A DNA stretch of 64,000 bases from Pochonia chlamydosporia 170 (lineage: Eukaryota > Ascomycota > Sordariomycetes > Hypocreales > Clavicipitaceae): positions 1,798,001 to 1,862,000 of the forward strand of contig NC_035796.1 of the NCBI RefSeq assembly GCF_001653235.2, read 5' to 3'. Positions 1 through 9,488 of the stretch are shown piece after piece. Under the pieces are notes generated by a model, which saw only the letters and a program-made list of their open reading frames with translations, ran no database searches and was not told the DNA's origin. Both the position numbers and the translations under genes were made by a program. Position 1 is the first letter of the stretch. Each line of letters starts with the position of its first letter.

Positions 1-936
1 ATTTATTAAATTCTACAACTAACACAATATAATTCCCTTTGCAATGCCCCCTAATCTTACACATATTCTTTAGCCCTTAGATGTGGTGGTATTTTAACCG
101 TTAAAGCACTATCATGCAAAGGCACTTAACGTAATAGTCCGTGATAGCCTTACTAATATCACAAAGATTAAATTCCTATCTTGCATTTAGTCTGTACAAA
201 AGCAAGCTTTTAAACGCTCTACTATTATATTTACCTTTTACAAAACCGGAATTTTGCCCTTTAATTCTTAGCTAATTCTTAAGATGCTATCTTAAAGAGC
301 CCCAATTTAAATGCTCTCTCTAGAGCCCTCTAGGCCTAATTTATTAGACTTTAAGACGCTAATAATACTGCGGCAGATTAATAAGGTTGCTAATAAGGTA
401 GCATTTATGCTATAATAGGATAAATCTCTTAATTCTAACTTTAGCTATAATGTCTCTTAATTTATCTGTGGCTTCCTAACAGCCGCAATAGAGCTTATCT
501 AGATAAAGAAGAACCTAGGGAAGACTAAAGCAGCTTAATTACTATCACAATAACGTAGAGCTATAAAGAATAAGATACTTAAGACTAGCAGCATTATTTC
601 TATATCTAACGCTCGCAAGATAGTTATATAAAAGGAAGAAGATAAGCTCTAGCGCGCAGAACAGCTTATTAAGGCAGCAGAGAAGAAACGCCATAACTTC
701 GCAAAATAGGTATTTTTTAAAGCCGCAAAAAAGGCACATCTTTAGCGTCACACATCTATATTAGAATTCCTAGTAATTTACGACGAAAGGGGGTTACGTA
801 GTGTGCAAAGGGGATAATTAAGCTATTCTATCGCAAAAGTGGCCGCCTTACTAATGTGGCCGCCTTAGTGATAAGCACCACCTTTGGTGGTGCGAGGAAT
901 CCGAGAGCCTAAAAAGGTGGGGCGGGGCACGAGTAT
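1..936 (+). mobile_element. RIP-degraded pogo-type DNA transposon, right part (cut by window edge)
   Basis: AT-rich remnant. In one forward frame between about 370 and 745 a transposase-like C-terminal region can still be read (Lys/Ala/Glu-rich with a coiled-coil look), broken by many TAA/TAG codons at places where Gln is expected, as RIP would make by turning CAA/CAG into TAA/TAG. The right end carries a direct repeat of GTGGCCGCCTTA (about 842 and 858) and then a terminal sequence ending AAAGGTGGGGCGGGGCACGAG followed by TA at 934-935. The same end, in inverted-repeat form and flanked by TA, forms the small element at 34718-34796, so this is very likely the true right terminus of a TA-inserting (Tc1/mariner, pogo) element. 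Nothing intact remains. The left end lies outside the window. Confidence 0.7.
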
Positions 937-955
937 TAGCTTGGCCTATTACACA

Positions 956-3051
956 TAACGTGGGTGCATAACGAGTCGCACAACATAACGAGTTGCACAC
1001 TCTATACGCCAAATGGAATTATTATCCTTTAATAATCTATTTCTTACCTAATAATTATAGAAACTTTAGATTAAGAATAATAGATAATCTTAGCTTACTA
1101 GGCTATATAGTAAAACTTAAAACTAAGCATCTAAGAAGCTATAAAGATCTATATAGTTCTCTCTAGTATATTTAGGAATTATATTAAGAGAATAACTATA
1201 TAATATAATATTATGCCTAACTTATAAAAACTTATAAATCTAGAGAAATCTATAATTTTAGAATATATTTTTAACCTAGATTTATAATTATTTTCTTTCT
1301 AGCTTAATAGTATATAAGATATAGCTAATTAACTACTTACTAATTATAATATGCCTTTTATAGAATTATAATAGGCTTTAAACTTTATTAAGCGCTATAA
1401 AGAGCTAACTATATATTTTATATATAGATATAACTATAAGAGAGCCTTATATAAAGATCTAAAAATAATTTAGCTCTAGTTTAATCTTATATATAATATA
1501 GTTATAAAATATAGCATTCTAGAGGAGGATTTCTATAACTTTAATAAGACTAGCTTTATAATAGGTATAATCTTAACTACTATAGGTATTATAAGCTTAG
1601 ATAAATATACTAAGCTAATCTTAGCTTAGCTAGGTAATAGAGAATAGGTTTTAGTAATCTAATCTATTAATTCTTAAGGTAAGGCTATCCTGCTATTTAT
1701 TATTATAGTAGGATAATATTACCTCTTAAACTAGTATAAAGATAGTATACTGCTAAAGAACTAGGTTATTTCTATAACTTATAATAGCTAGACTATAAAT
1801 AAGAAAGGCATTAAATAGATTTAGTACTTTAAAAAATATACTAAGCTAAGAACCTAAGGTATATATTATCTTCTAATTATAAATAGGTATAAAAGCTACT
1901 ACTTAATAGAATTTAAGCTATTTTATAAGAAATATAAAATTATTATGCTTTATATGCTCTCTTATTTATCTTATATCCTTTAGCTACTAGATATTAGCTA
2001 TTTTAGGCTATTAAAGAAGGCTTATAGCAAAGAAATTAAAGGCTTAATAAGAGTAGGAATTATATATATTATAAAGGCAAATTTTCTATCTATATTTTTT
2101 ACTATATTTAAATCTATAATAATAGAATAAAATATCTAGGGTACTTTTAGAGGTATAAAACTTATTCTATTTAACCTAAAAAGTATCTTATTATAGCTAG
2201 ATATAAGGTTATAAATACTATTACTAGTTTAAGAGGCTATTAAGCTACTTGTTAGAAGCTATCCCAAAGAGGGGCTAACTATGAGTAGCAGACACTATAC
2301 TACTACCCTACTCCTAGTATAAAAGAAAGGGGAGAAGAGATCTTTAGGGTTTTAAGAAAGGTTAGAGATTAAGACTATTACTATTCTAACTACTAGATAT
2401 CTGCTATTTTGCTATAAATACAAGATTACTCCCCTTATCCCTTACTCTGCTTATTTAAATAGCCTTCCTAATACTACTATAGCTATAGGTTTCTAAGACT
2501 CTAAATAATCTAACTAAGATAACTTTATAGACTAATTATATTAAAAAATAAATAAGTTACTACTAAGAAAGCTCTCTAATATTAATTTTAACTGCTATAG
2601 ATTAGATAATAAAGGGAATATATAAAATAATATATAAGATAGCTCTCTTAAAAGCTAAGGTTAAGTAACTTTAAGTAGTAAATATACTACTAAGTAAGTA
2701 GTATAAAGCTAGAAAAATATATTTACGCTAAGAAGGTAGTATAATTATTACTAAGAGATAAGCTCTATAGGATTAGAAAGATATAAAAGAGTAGATATAG
2801 CAAGAAAATTACTAAATAATAGGTTAGAAGCCCTATAATAAGATAAAGGGTTAGCAATATAGTATATATAGTAAGACTAGTTATAATATATATATATATT
2901 AGACTAATATAGAAATATCTAATAAAGAGAATAATAGTAAAAATTAAATTAATTTTATATATTGTGGTTATTCTTTTATAAAATATCTATAAGAAGGTAC
3001 TATTTAGTGCGTAACTTATTATGTTGCGTGACTTATTATGCACCCACGTTA
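956..3051 (+). mobile_element. Pogo/Fot-type transposon, RIP-inactivated, complete with both TIRs
   Basis: About 2.1 kb flanked by TA dinucleotides with inverted repeats of about 45 bp: the left end begins ACGTGGGTGCATAACGAGTC and the right end is its complement. The arms differ mainly as CpG versus TpA, so mutation is of the RIP type. Inside, forward-strand reading near 1330-1560 recovers the pogo/Fot transposase region with a CENP-B-like helix-turn-helix followed by the first catalytic Asp region (a DETGF-like stretch reads as NKTSF near 1540), with stops at former Gln codons. A solo LTR interrupts it at 2250-2473. The related element at 12401-14266 lies in opposite orientation and lacks that insertion. 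Non-autonomous today. Confidence 0.8.
2250..2473. repeat. Solo LTR nested in the pogo-type element
   Basis: Alignment by eye with the sister element at 12401-14266 shows an extra segment of about 224 bp here. It starts TGTTAGAAGC, ends CCTAATA (TG...CA expected, with CA to TA by RIP), and is bracketed by CTACT on both sides (2245-2249 and 2474-2478), a 5-bp target duplication typical of LTR elements. It contains a TATA-like AGTATAAAAG. It does not look like the copia LTR at 11167. The element-specific assignment is inferred. Confidence 0.55.
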
Positions 3052-5188
3052 TATTGTTAAAGATAAGTTTCTATTAATAACTTTAACTAGTTGGTTAGTA
3101 GTAGTTAATTAACTTACTAACACATACCTAGCGCAAATTTTCAAGTTCGCAGTGGCATGAAGTATACATGTAAGGTGGGCATAAAGGACGGAAAAGGTTA
3201 CTAGTTATGAGGCCCAAAGATTGCAGCAAATTAGAGAACGGTTTCGCACACCTTGTTTCCTGTGCGGATGCCTGGCTCATCCAAGGTCGTGCGACATCGC
3301 GCGGTTCGCTGCAGTGGGAATGCAACATTCGCAAGTTCCTCGGGGTCCCTCCGTGATCAGCTTCCCACTCTTGAGCTCCAAAAATCTCAGCACAGCCTTC
3401 TCAGCGAGGGTGTGAGGTTTTTGGAATTGGAATGTCTCGGCATCAGACAAGGCTCCATCAACCTATCTGCCAGCTTGCTCAAGGATCGAGACGTTCTTGC
3501 CAGCGCTCGAGCTAAGATCGACGGGGTTGCTTCAAACCTACGGAGTGTTGAATATGTCAGAATACGACGACAAATTACGGGTACCTTGCGAGATATTATG
3601 CAGGACCTCGGTGCAGCCAGTAGCAGTGGCGTTGGAGATAAGAAAGTGTTGGCGCGGGCAGTAGTGATTGTTCGACAGATTGAGATGAACACGCCGAAAT
3701 GCTCTCGATATTAGACAAGACATGCTGAGTGCAACCAGTTTAGAAGGGTAGCTTATATGTAGTCATCAAGGGAAATTACCGCCAAGTGCTTTGACCGGCG
3801 GGGGGACTCTCCGTTGATGCAGAGAGATGGTCTCGGTTATATCCGTTGATATCCATTAATGGTAGATTTTTATAGTCTGGTTGACCACAGCTGATGAGAG
3901 TGGTTCTGTAGACTGCTCGACAGTAGCATATACTAGTATGACATTCAGGAGGAGTATCTGCAATTCTTACCTTTGGAATAGTTTCTGCATCACTTTTGGC
4001 CGCACAAGTTTGATTGGGGTCACCGCAGCGTATAATTGACGGAGGTGGCTCTCGTGCCGAACTTGTCAATGTGGGATTCTGTTAACGGAATATAACCTGT
4101 ACTATCTCTCTCAATCAGCGGAGCGTTCCCTTTTGCTGGAGTGACCTAGCGGTTATTTTCTTTGATAGATTCTGAGCGATGCTTCTACGCGAAAATTGCC
4201 CAATCTTCTTATTGCTGGAGTCGCAAAACCCAATAAGCCCAATGCATTTCAAACCATTGCCCGCATTCTTTCAGCGTCCTAATGACGGAATGGTTGACGA
4301 CTATCCAAGTCCTTGCCAATATTGGTTCCAATGACGGACGGACACGGACAAGGGCGCGGACAAGGGTACGGACAAGGGTACGGACTACATCGAGAACAAA
4401 GATGATTAGAGTCGATACTTGAATACGAGGCTATGCGCCTGAAGGGCAGTGGCTGACGACCACCTCTCACCATGCATGCCACATACAACAGGGTTCCACG
4501 TTCTACCCACGGAGAGTTTCCTTATGCATTTATACAGAGCATAGTAGCAGTGTGCCTTGTCCGCGTGTATCAAGTTGCTCCGCCACAACTCCATGACCCC
4601 ATACTCAGTAGCTTGTCATGAATTTCCAAATTGGGACAGATTTAGGATTTTTTTTGGAAGGCTGCCCCGCAGACATAAACTTGAGAAGGGCAGAGACATG
4701 GGGCTCGATCTGGCCACCGGATGGGTTGACGCGTGGCCAAGACAAGGGAGTGAGGTCATTCATACCGGTCCTGGCTGGGATTTTCTGGTGACAGAATGGA
4801 CTTTTTGCTATCATAATGACATTTTATGAGGGACTTTGTGGTTATACGAGATTTGTATTCAGTCTAGGATATTATTGTAGAACGTTACACTGTTGGTTGG
4901 CCGTAGAATGTAGATAGCTGACTCACACGTATTCACGCGATGAGTACGACTTGAACACCAAAAATGACAGGTCCTCTCAGTTGTATACTCTTGAGCTATC
5001 AGATTCATAAGGACGACCACGACTTACTCTCAGGCCTTGGCGGTAATGCTCACGAATCGACATTTATTTGTGAGCACCAGGATCAGCGAGTTCCATTTTG
5101 GTTTCAGACAATTTGCATAAGGTCCGCAGCAATGCGGCTCTATGCAGTATCGGCCTCAATCTACGAGAATTAAGCAAGATTACCGCAT
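3052..5188. other. Intergenic region without a supported gene
   Basis: Base composition returns to normal after the transposon block. An open stretch on the plus strand around 3400-3714 is protein-like (Leu/Arg/Ser-rich, helical look) but begins at a non-ATG codon and matches no family I know; it may be a gene relic. A 12-bp tandem repeat lies at 4345-4385. The last few hundred bases form the upstream region of the GT32 gene. Confidence 0.5.
4345..4385. repeat. 12-bp tandem repeat
   Basis: About 3.4 copies of CGGACAAGGGTA, the first with the variant end GCG, preceded by a related GACGGACGGACACGG stretch. Simple minisatellite; no function apparent. Confidence 0.8.
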
Positions 5189-6223
5189 ATGGAAGCATAT
5201 ATGACAGCAGTAAACCCTCGAAGATGCCTGAACTGTCTGCCAAACAATTACCTGTGGCTTCCATCGACAGAGTATGACGCCAAGATGCTGCCTCGGAACA
5301 GCTTCAAAAGCCGATTGATTCTGCTGCTGCTCTTTTTAATATCCCTTGTTTACCTATCAGTCTCCCTAATCTGCAATTTCGAAACCGGTGAGACACTTTT
5401 AGAACGCCACTTTGTCCTTATCAAGGACACACAAGAAACAAACAATATACCCTCTACGATTTATACTGAAAGAATACCACGGGTAATTCATCAGATATAC
5501 AAAAATGACACTATACCTGAGAAGTGGTCCGCAGCCTACCAGTCATGCATGGACCAAAATCCTCCCGGAAACTGGACACACATACTGTGGACAGACGACA
5601 AAGCACGAAACTTTATAACAAACTTTTACTCTTGGTTTCTGCCCGTATATGACAGCTACCCTTACGATGTGCAGCGTTTCGACGCGCTTCGGTACTTGCT
5701 ACTGTACCATTTCGGCGGCATCTATCTTGACATGGACGTGGGCTGCAAAAAAGACCTCTCAGCGCTGTTACGACATCACGCATTTTTCGGCAAAACGAGT
5801 CCATATGGCGTGAGTAACGACGTCATGGGCTCAGAGAAGGGGTACGAGCTCTTTCGTCTGCTCGTCCTGTCACTCGAAGCGGAGAATCACTATCGTGGGA
5901 CCAAGTATCCAACAGTCATGATGTCGACAGGACCAATGTTTGTGACGCGGGTACTCGTGAAATTTCTGCGGAAGAAGAGCCGCGAAACATTCGAAAAAGT
6001 GCCGTCTGGTGGGGAGGACTCTCCGGTAGCCATTCTTCCACCCGAGCTATACGGAATGTCACCCGTGTCGTATTTTGAGCATTACCCCGGCTCGTCGTGG
6101 CATGGGTGGGACGTTTGGGTCTTGGGGCAAATCAGCAGCCGTCCGGGTTTATTTGTTTTCAGCGTTTTTGTTACTTTTGCCGGGGTTTTGTATTTTTTGA
6201 AAGGGAGGCGGACAAGGGGTTAA
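5189..6223 (+). CDS. GT32 glycosyltransferase, inositol-phosphoceramide mannosyltransferase-like
   Basis: Single-exon 344-aa protein of the DXD sugar-transferase family (GT32; yeast Sur1/Csh1 and Och1 relatives), which moves mannose from GDP-mannose to sphingolipid or glycan acceptors in the Golgi. Visible: a hydrophobic anchor at about residues 42-62; the family opening RIPRVIHQIYK at about 95-105; the metal and nucleotide-sugar binding FGGIYLDMDVG with DMD at 181-183; and a second hydrophobic segment near the C terminus (about 318-338) followed by a basic KGRRTRG tail. The N- and C-terminal membrane segments fit MIPC synthase catalytic subunits better than Och1. The ATG at 5189 gives 32 residues before the basic stretch; the in-frame ATG at 5285 (MLPRNSFKSR) is an equally good start. 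It converges with the kinase-like gene, ending about 250 bp from it. The family is clear; the acceptor is inferred. Confidence 0.9.
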   Translation: MEAYMTAVNPRRCLNCLPNNYLWLPSTEYDAKMLPRNSFKSRLILLLLFLISLVYLSVSLICNFETGETLLERHFVLIKDTQETNNIPSTIYTERIPRVIHQIYKNDTIPEKWSAAYQSCMDQNPPGNWTHILWTDDKARNFITNFYSWFLPVYDSYPYDVQRFDALRYLLLYHFGGIYLDMDVGCKKDLSALLRHHAFFGKTSPYGVSNDVMGSEKGYELFRLLVLSLEAENHYRGTKYPTVMMSTGPMFVTRVLVKFLRKKSRETFEKVPSGGEDSPVAILPPELYGMSPVSYFEHYPGSSWHGWDVWVLGQISSRPGLFVFSVFVTFAGVLYFLKGRRTRG

Positions 6224-6472
6224 ATATTGGTTTTGCCTGCCTTGAGTGAATCTCGTGGCTGATTGTAGCGACCTTGCTGATATACCCAATTTGATCCTTG
6301 TTGTAACTCATCATATCACTTACTGAGGACCTGAGGGACGTGAGGTGTCTCTAACAAATGGTAATTCACTCTATAAACAGACTTATGAAGACATGGACAT
6401 CTCTCTAGTCCTTAGAAGCTGCTTTGTAGGAGTTTGCCAGCGGCATGCCTATGCTACCCAGAGATCATCTCC

Positions 6473-7384
6473 CTACTCGGCAAGTGATTCAACATCCAAA
6501 TCTGTAAATTTGTCTTGCAGTAGTTGTTGACAAGTCTCTTTCATTTTGCCCACGTACTCATCATCCGTCACGGTTGCAGTTGCTGCCCACTTAGCACCGT
6601 CGAGGAGGGCAACATCCTGGGCGAGATCAGCCAAGGTCGCAAAGTCACCCCTCCAGCAGCGAAGGGTCAATATATCTAACCGGGAGTCGGACAACTCCGG
6701 AAACACCATATTTCGGAAGAGGCATACAGCTTCCGGGCCTTTATCCTCGTATGGTTCGACACCACGCGTCAAGTTGTATAAGATGGAACCAAAGGCAAAC
6801 TGCTCACTCTTTGCTCCGTACAGTCCAAACCCTCCACATAGGTTTCCGGCTTCTTTGCCAAGCAGCCGTGCCCACGGCGGTGCTAGGCCCGGATTCCTAG
6901 TGCCCATCTTAGCGGCGCTGTCAAAGTCGGCCAGCTTCAGGTGGTCATCGTTGTCGAGAAGGAGATTTGTTGGGCGAAGATCTCCCTGGACCAGTCCAAG
7001 GGATTCTAGCCAAGCGAGAGCTCCAGCCAGTTCCACAGCCCACTGCTCGATTTTCGAGGTCGGCTCCAAACGCAGGACTTCAAGACATATGCGTTGCTTG
7101 AAGTCTCGACGCTGGTTGCGCATAAGACGAGCATCTAGGCTTTCGGCCATCATCTGCATGAAGTTTATACCAGGCAGTCGTAGAAAACTCAGAACGAAAC
7201 ATGGAGGAGGGTTGCTCCGCTCGATGAGGTCGTATGTTTCGTTTTCGACCTGGAATTCGTCTAGACGGCCTCGCACACAGTATTTGAGAGCAATGCCAGG
7301 AGCAGCTTCGTAAACCCACCCAGTGGCGCCTCCAGAGACAAATTTGCATTTGCATATCGATGCCGGAGTCTTCTCAATCAACAT
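6473..7384 (-). CDS. Divergent protein kinase-like protein
   Basis: A 303-aa protein from the ATG at 7384; the frame stays open upstream to 7450 but without an ATG, so a 5-prime exon is possible. Kinase-fold landmarks: glycine-rich loop SGGATGWVY (about 17-25), candidate ATP-binding Lys in IALKY (about 34), catalytic loop VQGDLRPTNLLLD with Asp about 135 and Asn about 140, and metal-binding DFD (about 153-155) in place of DFG. HRD is replaced by QGD. The C-lobe is short and ends in an acidic tail. Fungal genomes carry many such single-domain kinase-like proteins with weak similarity to APH/Ser-Thr kinases, often in accessory regions. The catalytic Asp and Lys are kept, so activity is possible. 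No substrate can be proposed. It is transcribed toward the GT32 gene. Confidence 0.75.
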   Translation of the reverse strand: MLIEKTPASICKCKFVSGGATGWVYEAAPGIALKYCVRGRLDEFQVENETYDLIERSNPPPCFVLSFLRLPGINFMQMMAESLDARLMRNQRRDFKQRICLEVLRLEPTSKIEQWAVELAGALAWLESLGLVQGDLRPTNLLLDNDDHLKLADFDSAAKMGTRNPGLAPPWARLLGKEAGNLCGGFGLYGAKSEQFAFGSILYNLTRGVEPYEDKGPEAVCLFRNMVFPELSDSRLDILTLRCWRGDFATLADLAQDVALLDGAKWAATATVTDDEYVGKMKETCQQLLQDKFTDLDVESLAE

Positions 7385-7839
7385 GTCTTGATGGCGATTA
7401 AAGTGATAATTTAATAAGCTGTGCAGGATGTCGTGGAGAGGAGTGAGCAATTCAGGTCAGGGTTCGCCAACTTGCATGCTCCGAGCCAACGGTTGTATTT
7501 ATGAGCCCAGATGACTAACCAACTGATGTTTATGGGTGGACCCTGTAGGCTAGCTGTCAAGAGTAAAACTATCAAATGGGAGCACGGTCTTTGGACCGTG
7601 CTTTAGATGGTCTTATGTCTTATAAGGATTCAAACTTGCAAGCTTACGGAATACGAAAATTACGTTGTACATTATCACTTTGGGCATATCCCTTGGAACT
7701 ACATCGTGCAACAGATGCTCTATATTTCTACCAAATGAACCTTGACTCCCTAAAGAAAGCATCGGCACCTATCCCAATTAGGGATTGCCTGAACCATGCC
7801 TGTCCATTCAATGTTTCGATACCAGACCCTGAACGGGTA

Positions 7840-7971
7840 TTGCTCGGGGTGTAGTCAATTTTTGCTCAGGGTGTGCAATGTTCCACTAACTTCCCTTCCA
7901 GGCAACTATCTGGTCGGGTAGTTAGTGGGACGTTGCGCACTCCAAGCAAAAATTGACTACACCCCGAGCAA
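7840..7971. mobile_element. Fold-back / MITE-like element
   Basis: Two inverted arms of about 52 bp surround a loop of about 28 bp. The outer 27 bp of the arms (TTGCTCGGGGTGTAGTCAAT and onward) are identical; the inner part differs mostly by transitions. The left flank is TA, the right flank CA, so a TA target duplication is possible but not proven. No coding capacity. Directly downstream lie C-rich tracts. Confidence 0.65.
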
Positions 7972-8051
7972 CACCCCCACCCCCCCCTCTCCCCCGCTCT
8001 GAACCGCCCGAAGCCTCTGCACCTGTGCCAGCACAGTGCAAGATCCATCCA

Positions 8052-8067
8052 CCCCCCCCCCCCCCCC
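8052..8067. repeat. Homopolymer run of 16 C
   Basis: Uninterrupted run of C inside a longer C-rich stretch that starts at about 7973, just after the fold-back element. Such a run is a likely place for assembly or length error. Confidence 0.9.
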
Positions 8068-8152
8068 TCTTCATGTGACTGATATCAAGATATGTGAGCA
8101 CATGAGTTTACTCCATACTGTGAATCCTCACAATGAACCTGGTTTAAGTCTC

Positions 8153-8374
8153 CTACGTCGCCGATTCGACCTCCTGCCACCACCCATCGCGGAACTCCCA
8201 CGCGCCCGACTCTTTGCAATCATCGCATGGCGTGCGTATCGTGCTTATGCCCAAGCGGGCTTTGGTTTTCACCTCTCCACAGTCTTTGCAGTCCGCATAC
8301 TCCCTAATGACCGACGGCTCATCGATTTCATGACGGCACATGTATTTTCGAAAATGAATTAATTCGATGCACAT
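8153..8374 (-). CDS. Small Cys-rich hypothetical protein
   Basis: An ATG-started 73-aa frame with two CxxC pairs (DCKDC and PCDDC), an upstream MCRHE and a Trp-rich end (GAWEFRDGWW). The composition looks like real fungal protein and could bind zinc, but no family is recognised and there is no clear transcript evidence in the sequence. It may be the remaining part of a larger gene. The opposite strand is open for 108 codons over the same bases, so caution is needed. Confidence 0.35.
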   Translation of the reverse strand: MCIELIHFRKYMCRHEIDEPSVIREYADCKDCGEVKTKARLGISTIRTPCDDCKESGAWEFRDGWWQEVESAT

Positions 8375-9272
8375 CTTGTCAACTACCTATACTTCAGCGG
8401 GATAAGATCGTCGAAACATTGAGAGATTAACAAACCTTGTAGGTGAGAGAAGAGAATATAGGTGAAGTGATATCCGAACTGGAAAAACGAAATTCTTAAC
8501 GATTGCAGGTTGTATGAGCAAACATTGAACATCTCAGAGCCATCGTGCCTTTTATAGACGTCGTCAACTGCACGATCTCATGGATTGAGGTGATGAACGT
8601 GAAGCGAAAGCAGTACGCGGCTTCGCACCTACGTTGACCCTGCTATGCACATACCCAGCCTGATGTTTCCCGACTGGAGCCTTGCTACCACCAACATTGA
8701 ACTTCAATGTTGTATGAAACTTACCCAAGCTACAGCTACACAAACGTCAAAGATGCATTGACAGGTCCATGTCAGTCCTAGCGCCAACATTGAATGGGGT
8801 AGTAGCTTCGGGGTCGAAAGGGGCTGACATCCAAGAACTTGAAATGTTTAAGCGTCAGCAACACTTGTTTTCACTACACGTATGAATCGAACAAGACCAT
8901 TATTTTTAACAAGATACTTATTTTAGCATCGCAGTTGTTTTTAGAGCATCGGCTTTTGAGACCCTAGCTTTGTACAACCTTACAACCAGGAGATGGCCCT
9001 TTTGCTCAGACCAAGCAAGCAAATGTTCAAACATTTGTCTTCCACATTGGCTTTCTTACACGGCCCGTGGTTTTCAGTCACATTGTTTTTAATATGTTTA
9101 AAGAAGAAAAAGAGGTGATGATATAGGAAGTGAGTGAGAAAGTGATGGACTTGTTTTGTTTTCTGGCTCCGTAGACATCTAACCCTTCTTGAGGTTCATA
9201 CTGCGGTATCTAGTCATCGGCCGCCAAGTCTACAATTTCGGAGCGAGCGAGCTTCGTCCCGCAGCTGTGTCT
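8375..9272. other. Intergenic, nothing recognised
   Basis: Mixed-composition sequence without a convincing reading frame, intron-exon pattern or repeat. Confidence 0.5.
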
Positions 9273-9488
9273 TTATTCAGCTACTGCTAATTGTGTTGAA
9301 AATTCTTTCGTGTTGTGGCACTCTGGGCAAGTTTTCGGAGATACGCCATAGTGGAGCATACGTTGTTTTCCATGGTGCGGTCTGGCGCGATACATCTCGT
9401 AGAGCCTTGTTCCACTTGAAACCGTTTGGTGGCATGTAAAACAATCAATACCATTGAGACCAGACTGCTTGCTGCCCGAGTCGGCCAT
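9273..9488 (-). CDS. Small hypothetical protein with two CxxC motifs
   Basis: An ATG-started 71-aa frame containing DCFTCHQ and KTCPECHN about 36 residues apart, a spacing that could make one four-Cys zinc site. There is no signal peptide and no family that I recognise. Other frames overlap it on the same strand. Weakly supported; it could be a chance frame. Confidence 0.3.
   Translation of the reverse strand: MADSGSKQSGLNGIDCFTCHQTVSSGTRLYEMYRARPHHGKQRMLHYGVSPKTCPECHNTKEFSTQLAVAE

Noticed and set aside
3253..3714. 153-codon plus-strand open frame
   Set aside because: Starts at a non-ATG codon, no family recognised, other frames open over the same bases. Mentioned only as a possible relic.
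5376..5600. Possible intron in the GT32 gene
   Set aside because: The frame is open throughout and family sequence is continuous across it.
6546..7313. 255-codon open frame on the plus strand
   Set aside because: It lies wholly opposite the kinase-like gene, is Arg/Ser-rich and has no family signs; the minus strand has clear kinase motifs.
7576..7854. 92-codon plus-strand frame upstream of the fold-back element
   Set aside because: Composition is not protein-like and the frame runs into the mobile element.
8036..8362. 108-codon plus-strand frame
   Set aside because: Begins with a poly-Pro run from the C tract and overlaps a better Cys-rich frame on the other strand.
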